Part shown: one piece after another, positions 25,439-32,440 of the stretch
Layout: each line of letters begins with the position of its first letter
Position numbering within the stretch: the first letter of the stretch is position 1
The notes under the pieces: model-generated
Databases searched by the model: none
The model's input: only the letters and a program-made list of their open reading frames with translations
What the model was told of the DNA's origin: nothing
Source: Rikenellaceae bacterium
GTDB lineage: Bacteria; Bacteroidota; Bacteroidia; Bacteroidales; Rikenellaceae
Length of the DNA: 64,000 nt
Assembly: GCA_015060045.1 (NCBI GenBank)
Contig: SUZH01000003.1
Span: 62,001 to 126,000 of the forward strand
Reading direction: 5' to 3'
Translations under genes and position numbers: made by a program

Positions 25439-26299
25439 CTATTCCTGTTTGCTATGGAATGTATTATTCCACAAGCGACGCAGGCCATGCTTACGCGCCT
25501 CATCGGCTTGGCGCTTGGCTCGACGACCCTCGTTGCGCACCAGGTAGCGCTGCAGTGTCTGATGCAGGCGTGCCGGCTCAATATTGCGACGCAACTCACC
25601 ACCCTGTGCAATCGAGATACCGCCGGTCTCCTCCGACACGATTACGATGATGGCATCCGAGATCTCACTCATGCCGATGGCTGCACGGTGGCGCGTACCA
25701 TAATCCTTCGGCACATCAGCCTGGGTCACGGGCAGGATACATTTGGCTGCCACGATACGATCCCCCTCAATCAAGACAGCGCCGTCGTGCAACGGGGCAT
25801 TCTTGAAGAAGATGTTCTTCAAGAGCGACACCGAGGTCTTGGCATCCATCGCAATACCTCCCTCGGCAATGAGGCGCAGATCGCTCTCCTGGCGAATCAC
25901 AATCAGCGCGCCGGTCTTCGTCTCGGCCATATCGCGGCAGGCGCTCACGATCGGCTCAATATTAAGCGAAGCCTGCTCCTCCTCCCCCACCGAGAAGATG
26001 CGGGTGATGAAGTTAAAATGCTTCTGACGCAAGCCGATCAGCTGCAGGAAGCGGCGTAGCTCGGGCTGAAAGAGGATAATCAGTGCAATCACACCGACCG
26101 AAATCACCTGACCGAGCATCGACGACAACAGCTCCATATTCAGCGCGCGCGTCACCACCCACAGCAGGTAGATAGCGATGATGCCCGAGAAGATGTACGG
26201 TGCATTTGTACCGCGGGTCATACGGTAGATCCAATACATGATTGCCGCCACGAGGACGATATCAATCAGATCAATCAGGGTAAAGGGAATAAAATCCAT
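25439..26299 (-). CDS. cdaA: Diadenylate cyclase CdaA
   Basis: CdaA condenses two ATP molecules into cyclic di-AMP at the membrane. Three N-terminal helices (about 6-28, 35-60, 62-82) anchor a DAC domain from about residue 100. The signature DGAVLI (DGA) is near 167, GTRHRAAIG (RHR) near 197 and a Ser/Glu stretch VSEETGGIS near 221. The length of 286 aa is standard for the TIGR00159 group. It is the second gene after the OmpH-like lipoprotein, 80 bp downstream of a terminator hairpin. c-di-AMP commonly controls K+ and osmolyte transport. Confidence 0.95.
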   Translation of the reverse strand: MDFIPFTLIDLIDIVLVAAIMYWIYRMTRGTNAPYIFSGIIAIYLLWVVTRALNMELLSSMLGQVISVGVIALIILFQPELRRFLQLIGLRQKHFNFITRIFSVGEEEQASLNIEPIVSACRDMAETKTGALIVIRQESDLRLIAEGGIAMDAKTSVSLLKNIFFKNAPLHDGAVLIEGDRIVAAKCILPVTQADVPKDYGTRHRAAIGMSEISDAIIVIVSEETGGISIAQGGELRRNIEPARLHQTLQRYLVRNEGRRAKRQADEARKHGLRRLWNNTFHSKQE

Positions 26300-26329
26300 A
26301 ATTTCAACTCCTTATTTTACCGAAAGATT

Positions 26330-26358
26330 CAAAAAAACGCCGGTTTCGGGCCGGCGTT
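26330..26358 (-). terminator. Terminator after the OmpH-like gene
   Basis: AACGCCGG/CCGGCGTT (8 bp) with a 7-nt loop is followed on the - strand by T7. It lies between the OmpH-like gene and cdaA. Confidence 0.75.
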
Positions 26359-26380
26359 AAAGGGTTATAGGTTCAGGCCT

Positions 26381-26959
26381 CTATTTAGCCTCGCTCTTCT
26401 CGGCAGCGTAGAGCTCGTTTACCTTCTCCAGCACCATCGGCGTAATGTTGAGCGTCGTATCGGCGTCGAGCAGCGAGTTGGCATTTACGATCATCTTGTA
26501 CTGCTTGTCGGCGTTGATCTCCTGCACGGCACGCATCACCAGATCCTGCAGACGGTTCGTGAATACGCGGTTCTCCTCATCCAAGGTAGCAGCCTCACGC
26601 TGAGCCGTCGTCTGGAACGAGTTGGCACGCTTCTGAATGCTCTCCTGCTTGGCCTGGGCGTCACGCGTCGTGATCAGACCCTTCTCATACTTCTCCTGCA
26701 ACTGGGCAGCCTCGGCAGCCAGCGACTGCTCCTTCTTGGCCCAGCTCTCCTGTGCCTTCTGCGTCTTATCGGCCAAAGCCTGGCCCTCGCCCTGCATCAG
26801 GTCGCACTCGGCGAGCACCTGCTCAACGCTTACATAAGCAATATCCGAGCCACCTACCGTAGCTACCTCATTCGTCGTGGCAGCATCCGTTGCGGTATTC
26901 GTGGTGCAGGCCGTCAATGCGCAAGCCGCAGCCAGCGCCATTACAAAGATTTTTTTCAT
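26381..26959 (-). CDS. OmpH/Skp-family periplasmic chaperone, lipoprotein form
   Basis: The 192-aa protein has a lipoprotein signal (MKKIFVMALAAACALTAC, Cys18) and a Skp-like body. A short N-terminal strand (DIAYVSVEQVLAECDL) is followed by a long charged coiled-coil (about 60-140, with KEQSLAAEAAQLQEKYEKGL) and a C-terminal strand (QYKMIVNANSLLDAD). Skp proteins hold unfolded outer-membrane proteins in the periplasm. Lipidation is unusual compared with soluble E. coli Skp and would tether it to the membrane. It has its own promoter divergent from ruvA. Confidence 0.85.
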   Translation of the reverse strand: MKKIFVMALAAACALTACTTNTATDAATTNEVATVGGSDIAYVSVEQVLAECDLMQGEGQALADKTQKAQESWAKKEQSLAAEAAQLQEKYEKGLITTRDAQAKQESIQKRANSFQTTAQREAATLDEENRVFTNRLQDLVMRAVQEINADKQYKMIVNANSLLDADTTLNITPMVLEKVNELYAAEKSEAK

Positions 26960-27009
26960 GTTACTCTATTTTTTGTTGTCTAATTCGTTGTTTATCGTCA
27001 AAAGATTTA

Positions 27010-27017
27010 CAAAGGTA
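27010..27017 (-). promoter_or_regulatory. -7 box for the OmpH-like gene
   Basis: CAAAGGTA on the + strand reads TACCTTTG on the - strand. It lies 50 bp before the ATG at 26959. Confidence 0.6.
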
Positions 27018-27029
27018 AGAAAATTTCTT

Positions 27030-27037
27030 TATTTTTG
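27030..27037 (+). promoter_or_regulatory. Candidate -7 box for ruvA
   Basis: TATTTTTG matches TAnnTTTG 13 bp from the opposite-strand OmpH box, giving a compact divergent promoter pair. The leader would be about 90 nt. Confidence 0.5.
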
Positions 27038-27131
27038 CCTTGAAAAGCATAAAATTTACACCCAAAAAGGCAAGATAGGGCCACTTTTGCGCCTTATATG
27101 CCTCTTTGAGGAGTGCTAAATACCTGAAAGT

Positions 27132-27731
27132 ATGTACGATTACATCTGTGGAAAGGTTGCCGAAGCAACCCCGACGTACGCCGTGATCGATGCCGGCGGA
27201 GTTGGTTATTTTCTCCATATTTCGCTCGAAACCTACACCGCCATCGAACATGCGGCCGAGGCCAAATTGTGGGCCCACCACATTGTGCGCGAAGATGCAC
27301 AATTGCTCTATGGATTCGCCTCACGCGAGGAGCGCGAACTGTTCCGTCTGTTGATCGGTGTATCGGGTGTGGGTGGCGGCACGGCCCGCATGATTCTCTC
27401 GACCTACACACCGCGCGAATTGCAACAGATCATCTCCTCGGGCAATGCCGTACTACTCAAGAATGTCAAGGGGTTAGGCCTCAAAACAGCACAAAAGATC
27501 ATCGTCGATCTGGCCGGCAAGGTGATGACAATTCGCAATGCCCAGGCCGAGGCTTTCGAGCAGGCTATGGGTGCCGCTTCGATCAGCCACGAGCAGGAGG
27601 AGGCAATGGAGGCGCTGCAGGCGCTCGGATTCCAAAAGGCGGCCTCGGAGAAGGCGCTCAAGGCGATCCTCAAAGAGCAACCCGATGCCACGGTCGAGGA
27701 GTTGATTCGTGCCGCGCTAAAACGCCTCTGA
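27132..27731 (+). CDS. ruvA: Holliday junction branch migration protein RuvA
   Basis: RuvA binds four-way junctions and recruits the RuvB motor. The N-terminal OB fold spans about 1-62, the helix-hairpin-helix motifs GVSGVGGGTARMIL (near 76) and VKGLGLKTAQKII (near 111) contact DNA, and the C-terminal domain III (about 150-199, EAMEALQALGF) contacts RuvB. The length of 199 aa is standard. ruvB and ruvC are not in the window. A terminator at 27781 follows. Confidence 0.96.
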   Translation: MYDYICGKVAEATPTYAVIDAGGVGYFLHISLETYTAIEHAAEAKLWAHHIVREDAQLLYGFASREERELFRLLIGVSGVGGGTARMILSTYTPRELQQIISSGNAVLLKNVKGLGLKTAQKIIVDLAGKVMTIRNAQAEAFEQAMGAASISHEQEEAMEALQALGFQKAASEKALKAILKEQPDATVEELIRAALKRL

Positions 27732-27780
27732 TCCGATTCGATTCGGCAAGTAATCCGATCCTTAAATTCGACCATTTTTC

Positions 27781-27811
27781 ACCCCTTCGTATACGAAAGG
27801 GGTGTTTTTTT
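27781..27811 (+). terminator. Terminator after ruvA
   Basis: ACCCCTT and AAGGGGT arms around an inner CGTATACG palindrome are followed by a T7 run. Confidence 0.8.
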
Positions 27812-27845
27812 ACGTTCATCATGCGGAAATGCAGATTGTTTTTCG

Positions 27846-27853
27846 TAACTTTG
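27846..27853 (+). promoter_or_regulatory. -7 box for the FKBP-like lipoprotein pair
   Basis: TAACTTTG fits TAnnTTTG and lies 32 bp before the ATG at 27885, supporting that start over the one at 27855. Confidence 0.6.
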
Positions 27854-27884
27854 CATGTTATATACGGTAAAACGAACCAAAAAG

Positions 27885-28493
27885 ATGCGTCAATTAGCCC
27901 TCATAGCCACGCTGCTGTTCTGCCTGGCCTGCTCGCAAGAGGAGGAGGTACTGCCCAAACAGCAGGAGAAGATGGTCACCTACCTCACCTCGACCCACCA
28001 GCCGAAATTGGTGGCCAAAGAGAACGTGGAGGCAGGTACCGAACAACCCTATTACGAGGTTTTTGACCGTTCGCTCTATCGCTATATCGACGGTGCTTAC
28101 AACCCCGATCGTGCCACGCGCAAGGAGGTTACCGAGACGTCGGTCGTGACGATTACGTTCCGCGCCTACCTCTTCAACTTCCAGAACATCCAGACCGACG
28201 GTAACCGCCTGACGATGCCCTTCTGGACCAACGACCCGCTGCTCGAGGAGGCTTTCTTCTCGGAGAATGTCGGCCTTACACCGGGTGCTTGGACCTTCGA
28301 GCCGCTGGTGATCGATCTGAAACACGACTCGCTCATTCGCGGTCTGCGCCTCGCGCTGATCGGCTGCCGTGAGTTGGATTCGGTCGAGGCCTTCATGACC
28401 TACAACATGGCCTACGGAGATAAGCACCTGATCAACATCATCGAGAAGGAGTCGCCGATCGCCTTCTTCTTCACGATTGACCACGTAGAATAA
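27885..28493 (+). CDS. FKBP-like lipoprotein (degenerate peptidyl-prolyl isomerase fold)
   Basis: The 202-aa product has a lipoprotein signal (MRQLALIATLLFCLAC, Cys16). The mature protein ends with features of an FKBP domain: VTITFRAYLF (opening strands), WTFEPLVI, GLRLALIGCREL, a short AYGDK element, and closing strand SPIAFFFTIDHVE, which corresponds to the usual SxLxFxVEL ending. Several active-site aromatics of FKBPs are not obvious, so enzymatic activity is doubtful. It resembles GldI-type Bacteroidetes lipoproteins only in architecture. The start at 27885 is preferred because it gives a clean signal peptide. It is 16 bp upstream of a larger related lipoprotein. Confidence 0.7.
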   Translation: MRQLALIATLLFCLACSQEEEVLPKQQEKMVTYLTSTHQPKLVAKENVEAGTEQPYYEVFDRSLYRYIDGAYNPDRATRKEVTETSVVTITFRAYLFNFQNIQTDGNRLTMPFWTNDPLLEEAFFSENVGLTPGAWTFEPLVIDLKHDSLIRGLRLALIGCRELDSVEAFMTYNMAYGDKHLINIIEKESPIAFFFTIDHVE

Positions 28494-28509
28494 AAGAGAA
28501 CAACACGAT

Positions 28510-30213
28510 ATGAAGCTGAAACAATTGATGATGGCCGCGATGGTCGCACTTCTTGCCACTGCTTGTGCAAAGGAGATCAGCAACGAGTACGACACCTTTG
28601 AGGATCTCTCGCTGAAGGCGTGGATCGCCCAACATCGCCCCGAATTGAAGGACAACTACCAGAATTTTGACGGCCGTGGCTACTACCTCGAGATTCTCGA
28701 TGCCGGAGCCAAAGACGCCAAGCCGCTGAACGATACCATCTGCTGGGTACGTTTCAACGTATCGGCACGCGACATGCAGGGTAACATCATCCTCTCGCGC
28801 AATGCCCGTGAGGCCGAGTTGGCCGGTACGTTCACCAAGTACACCCACTACATCCCCTGCTACATGTATTGCGGCGATGCCTACTATACGCTCATGGAGG
28901 GTACGTGGTTGGCGATGCAGAAGGAGCAGACGCTCGGCGCCGCCTATTATGCCGCCATGAAGGAGTCGCTCGACCTGGATAGCGAGAAATACAGCCTGCG
29001 CATGGGCTCGGAGGTAACGCTCTATATGCCTTCGCGCGTGGTGGGCTCCGGTCTGAAGGGTGATGGCGGTTATGAGGGTCAATATTCGCTCGAAGATGGC
29101 AAGCCGCTCATCGCCACACTTGAGATTTGCGATACGGTGAAGAACCCCCTGCAGCGCGAGGCGCTGGATGTAGATGCTTTCTGCAAGGCCAACGGCGGTG
29201 TGGTGATCTACACGACCACGGACGACGAGGGTAAAAAGAAGCAGACGACCGAGGTGGAGGCTATCGAAGCTGTGGCAATTCCGACCACGATGGAGGATCA
29301 GTATCATCCCCACAAGACGGCGAATCGTTGGGTAAGTGCCTGCGACACGATTGCGCAGCTCTACTCGAACCACCGTTTCGACCCCACGAACAACCCCGAG
29401 GAGATGGTCTATGACCTCGATTTCAACCAGAAGGTAACCACCGTGGAGAACAAATACCCCACCTACAACCAGGTGAAGTATGGTCCCTACCACGTGGGTA
29501 TTGAGCCTTACGTCAACGAGGGTTCGGTAGCGGAGATCAACCGCAAGATTGCCGATGCACTAAAGAAGCGTTTCCACAACGAGGAGCCCTACGCCGGCGT
29601 CGAGAAACTGGTGGCCGACGGTGCCGACTCGGTAGGTCTGACGGGCAAAGCAAAGATTTGGTACATTGGTCGTTTCCTCGATGGCTTTATCTTCGATACG
29701 AACATCGACGAGGTGAAGGAGATCGTCTATGGCGAGGTAGCTTCGGCAGGTACGGCTCTGGAGTATTGTCCGGAAGAGGGCGGTCTGATCAACGCCTTCT
29801 ACTACGTGATCCCCACGATGCGTTTCGGCCAGTGGGGTGCGCTCGTCACCTCCTCGACCCACGCCTATGGTGCCTCGGGTCAGAATGGTTCGACCAGCAG
29901 CTCCACATCGGGTTACTCGTCGGATTACTACGACTACCTGAACTACCTTAATTATTATAACTACTACAACTCCTACTACGGCTACGGCGGTATGGGCGGT
30001 TATGGTGGCTATGGCGGCTACGGTGGCTACTATGGTAATTACTACGATTCGTACTACGGTGGTGGTTACTACGATCCCTACTACAGCGGCTACTTCGGTA
30101 ACTACTACGGCACCTCGACCGAAGACACGGTGACGACCGTCACGACTTCGACCGAGATTCCCTCCTACTCGCCGTTGATTTTCGAGTTCTACATCGAGCC
30201 GGAAGAGGAGTAG
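28510..30213 (+). CDS. Two-domain FKBP-like lipoprotein with Tyr/Gly-rich insert
   Basis: The 567-aa lipoprotein starts with a signal peptide and lipobox (LATAC, Cys19). A first FKBP-like domain is suggested by the GSEVTLYMPSRVVGSG and KPLIATLEICD strands (about 175-215). The second ends with YYVIPTMRFGQWGALVTSSTHAYG and closing strand IPSYSPLIFEFYI (about 430-563). Between the AYG loop and the closing strand sits a 67-residue block (about 468-534) with 28 Tyr, many Gly, Asn and Ser, and GGYGGYGGY repeats, followed by a Thr/Ser spacer. In normal FKBPs this loop is about ten residues. The protein should be an exposed envelope protein. The insert could be adhesive, assembly-prone or cross-linkable; function is unknown. 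Confidence 0.75.
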   Translation: MKLKQLMMAAMVALLATACAKEISNEYDTFEDLSLKAWIAQHRPELKDNYQNFDGRGYYLEILDAGAKDAKPLNDTICWVRFNVSARDMQGNIILSRNAREAELAGTFTKYTHYIPCYMYCGDAYYTLMEGTWLAMQKEQTLGAAYYAAMKESLDLDSEKYSLRMGSEVTLYMPSRVVGSGLKGDGGYEGQYSLEDGKPLIATLEICDTVKNPLQREALDVDAFCKANGGVVIYTTTDDEGKKKQTTEVEAIEAVAIPTTMEDQYHPHKTANRWVSACDTIAQLYSNHRFDPTNNPEEMVYDLDFNQKVTTVENKYPTYNQVKYGPYHVGIEPYVNEGSVAEINRKIADALKKRFHNEEPYAGVEKLVADGADSVGLTGKAKIWYIGRFLDGFIFDTNIDEVKEIVYGEVASAGTALEYCPEEGGLINAFYYVIPTMRFGQWGALVTSSTHAYGASGQNGSTSSSTSGYSSDYYDYLNYLNYYNYYNSYYGYGGMGGYGGYGGYGGYYGNYYDSYYGGGYYDPYYSGYFGNYYGTSTEDTVTTVTTSTEIPSYSPLIFEFYIEPEEE

Positions 30214-30237
30214 GTCTTTATCTGAAAAGCAAACAAA

Positions 30238-30280
30238 AGAGAAAAAGGTGTTGTTTTGACCCTTTTTCTCTTTTTTTTTT
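30238..30280 (+). terminator. Terminator after the FKBP-like pair
   Basis: AGAGAAAAAGG pairs with CCTTTTTCTCT (11 bp) and is followed by a T10 run. Confidence 0.85.
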
Positions 30281-30311
30281 AGAAATATTTGGCGCGTTGG
30301 GAATTTTTGCT

Positions 30312-30319
30312 TAATTTAG
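30312..30319 (+). promoter_or_regulatory. Candidate promoter for the small HTH protein
   Basis: TTTG at 30288-30291 is followed after 20 bp by TAATTTAG, one mismatch from TAnnTTTG. Confidence 0.4.
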
Positions 30320-30353
30320 TGATGCGAATTTATCAACTAAAACTTATACGGAT

Positions 30354-30596
30354 ATGATTATCACATTTAACGAACTGCGTCGTATCAAGGACAAATTGCC
30401 GAGCGGTAGCTCGCAGCGTATTGCAGATGAACTGGGTCTGGATGTTGAGACCGTACGTAACTACTTTGGTGGCAGCCATGTAGCCAAGGAGTGTGTAGGT
30501 GTTCACTTTGAGCCGGGACCGGATGGTGGTGTTGTTACGTTGGACGACACGACGATTCTCGATGTTGCAATGCGCATCCTGAGCGAGCAAAAATAA
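30354..30596 (+). CDS. Small helix-turn-helix protein
   Basis: The 80-aa protein begins with an HTH-like segment: residues 5-42 contain SSQRIADELGLDVETVRNYF, the pattern of a repressor-type recognition motif. A short, acidic, beta-rich tail (VHFEPGPDGGVVTLDD) and a final helix follow. Proteins of this size and pattern are conserved in Bacteroidetes and annotated only as DNA-binding. No target site is evident. It has its own terminator at 30618 and no operon partner. Confidence 0.75.
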   Translation: MIITFNELRRIKDKLPSGSSQRIADELGLDVETVRNYFGGSHVAKECVGVHFEPGPDGGVVTLDDTTILDVAMRILSEQK

Positions 30597-30617
30597 TCCG
30601 TTCAAACCAACAAAATG

Positions 30618-30650
30618 AGACCCTCGACCAATGCGGCCGAGGGTCTTTTC
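30618..30650 (+). terminator. Terminator after the small HTH gene
   Basis: AGACCCTCG pairs with CGAGGGTCT (9 bp) and is followed by TTTTC. It may also catch the convergent transcript ending at 30716. Confidence 0.8.
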
Positions 30651-30715
30651 ATTGTTCGGGCTGCGGGAGCAGGCAATCAATAGGCTGCAAGCCCTCCCCT
30701 ACTCACCTGTCAGTG

Positions 30716-32440
30716 CTAAAAGTTCATGCGCACACCGACCAATCCATTGATACCGTACTCGCGATAGCCTGCAAAGCGATAGAGTGGCTGATTAGCCAGG
30801 TTGCGGCCCTCAAGGTAGAGACTCATCGACGACGAGAGAATCCACTCGAAATCGAGTCGTAGATCCACCGCAAAGGGAGCCTCCATCGTGCCTGCCACGA
30901 CGAGGGGTGAGGTGCTCGCTAGAATAGCCCAGCGGCGTTCCGACTCGGCGACGGCACGCACCCCGATGCGGAATTTGCGATGCTCGTAACGCGCTGCGAA
31001 ATGGCCCGTCACTTGCGGTTCGTCGAGCGTCATATGGTCGACCTTGGTGCCATCACCCCCGAAGACGCGGAAACGAGCCGCAGCTTCAAACAGCAGCGAC
31101 GACATGGGGCGATAGGTCAACGTAGCCCCAACGCCAAACGATGCAAGTTCATCCTGCACAAAGGCGCTCCAGCCGGCATAGTAGTGCTCGGCAAGGCTTG
31201 CGTGCAGCGCCGGGATGGCCCAAAAGCGATGATTCAGTTCATACTCCACTGCGGCATAGACCGAGTAGGCGAAGCGATCGCGCCCAAACGCCCCCTTCAG
31301 ACCCGCCATCAACTCATACTCCACCGTCGGAGCGACACCCCACATGGTGGTCATCAGGTAGGGGTTACGCTCGCTGAGCGAACTGAAATCGTTGCTCTCA
31401 AGACGGCTGTCAAGCTCCACGAAGTAGTGGATCGGGCGATTGCGTCGAAACTCCAACGAGGCTTTCGGCAGCAGATAATTGCCGGCCTCGTTCTCGACTG
31501 CACTGAACGAAAGCGGGTTTTGGACGTAGTCATGGTAGAAGTCCAACCCCAATGCCATCTTCATGCGCGGATTCTCCATGCTATAACGCAATCCTGCGTA
31601 GAGCTGTTGCTCGCGCACATCCACCAGCGCCTTACTACCCGCCAGATAGCGATATCCGGCCTCGAACCATACGTTATGATGACGCCAGGCGCGCGCCAGA
31701 CGGGCACGTGCGCCCAAGGTGAGCTGGTTGCCCGTCTCCTCCACCTCGATCGGATCGGAGTGGTCGAAGAACATCGCACCCTCCAACGCCACATCGAAAT
31801 TAAAGCGGCTCAAATCAACAAAATCATCGCCGATACGCAGATTCAGGTTCACGTCCGAATAGCCGATCTGATCGCCCGGCAACGTGACGCTCTTGGGATA
31901 ATACATTCCGTAACGACAATCCTGACGATTCCGATACGACAGATCGCCCTCCACGATTCTGCGACCGAGGTACTTACCGGCAGCGGCTCCCACCTCGTTG
32001 GTCATCCGGATCGCACGATTGTTATACCCAAATTCATTCTCGATCTGACCATAACGCCCCACGTGATGCAGGTAGCCGAGGGCATAACCTGTACCGGGAT
32101 TTTGGGTCGAGGCGTAGAAATCCACCTCCGACTGCATAGGCATACCGACACCCGCCTTGAGGTAGAAGGGGCGCGGACGATTAAACTCCCAATAGGTCAC
32201 CGTCACGGGACGAATCGGGCGCGTAGCCAACGTCGTTTGCAACGTAAGGGGGGTAATCGTATAATCGATCTCGGGACGCAGGGTCATCGTGTCGGTCATA
32301 TCCGGCTCGATCTTCAGCTTGGTAGCCTGCTCCAACGAGGGGACATAGGCCTTCGTCACCTCCACCTGCTTCTCCACTTGGGCCGTAGCGGTCATCGCCG
32401 CCAACATGGTCACAAGACTTACTATCCAACTCTTTTTCAT
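30716..32440 (-). CDS. Outer-membrane beta-barrel protein (TonB-receptor-like, no plug)
   Basis: The 574-aa product has a signal peptide (about 1-20, ending TATAQ). A short conserved periplasmic stretch with VEVTKAYVPSLEQA and LKIEPDMTD follows, then many amphipathic strands to the C-terminal Phe (VGVRMNF). It lacks a recognisable plug domain, so it is barrel-only, although such proteins are usually labelled TonB-dependent receptor-like. Its ATG overlaps the stop of the 996-aa TPR gene by 4 bp (ATGA), indicating translational coupling and a shared job. A role in envelope assembly or surface export is inference. Confidence 0.75.
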   Translation of the reverse strand: MKKSWIVSLVTMLAAMTATAQVEKQVEVTKAYVPSLEQATKLKIEPDMTDTMTLRPEIDYTITPLTLQTTLATRPIRPVTVTYWEFNRPRPFYLKAGVGMPMQSEVDFYASTQNPGTGYALGYLHHVGRYGQIENEFGYNNRAIRMTNEVGAAAGKYLGRRIVEGDLSYRNRQDCRYGMYYPKSVTLPGDQIGYSDVNLNLRIGDDFVDLSRFNFDVALEGAMFFDHSDPIEVEETGNQLTLGARARLARAWRHHNVWFEAGYRYLAGSKALVDVREQQLYAGLRYSMENPRMKMALGLDFYHDYVQNPLSFSAVENEAGNYLLPKASLEFRRNRPIHYFVELDSRLESNDFSSLSERNPYLMTTMWGVAPTVEYELMAGLKGAFGRDRFAYSVYAAVEYELNHRFWAIPALHASLAEHYYAGWSAFVQDELASFGVGATLTYRPMSSLLFEAAARFRVFGGDGTKVDHMTLDEPQVTGHFAARYEHRKFRIGVRAVAESERRWAILASTSPLVVAGTMEAPFAVDLRLDFEWILSSSMSLYLEGRNLANQPLYRFAGYREYGINGLVGVRMNF

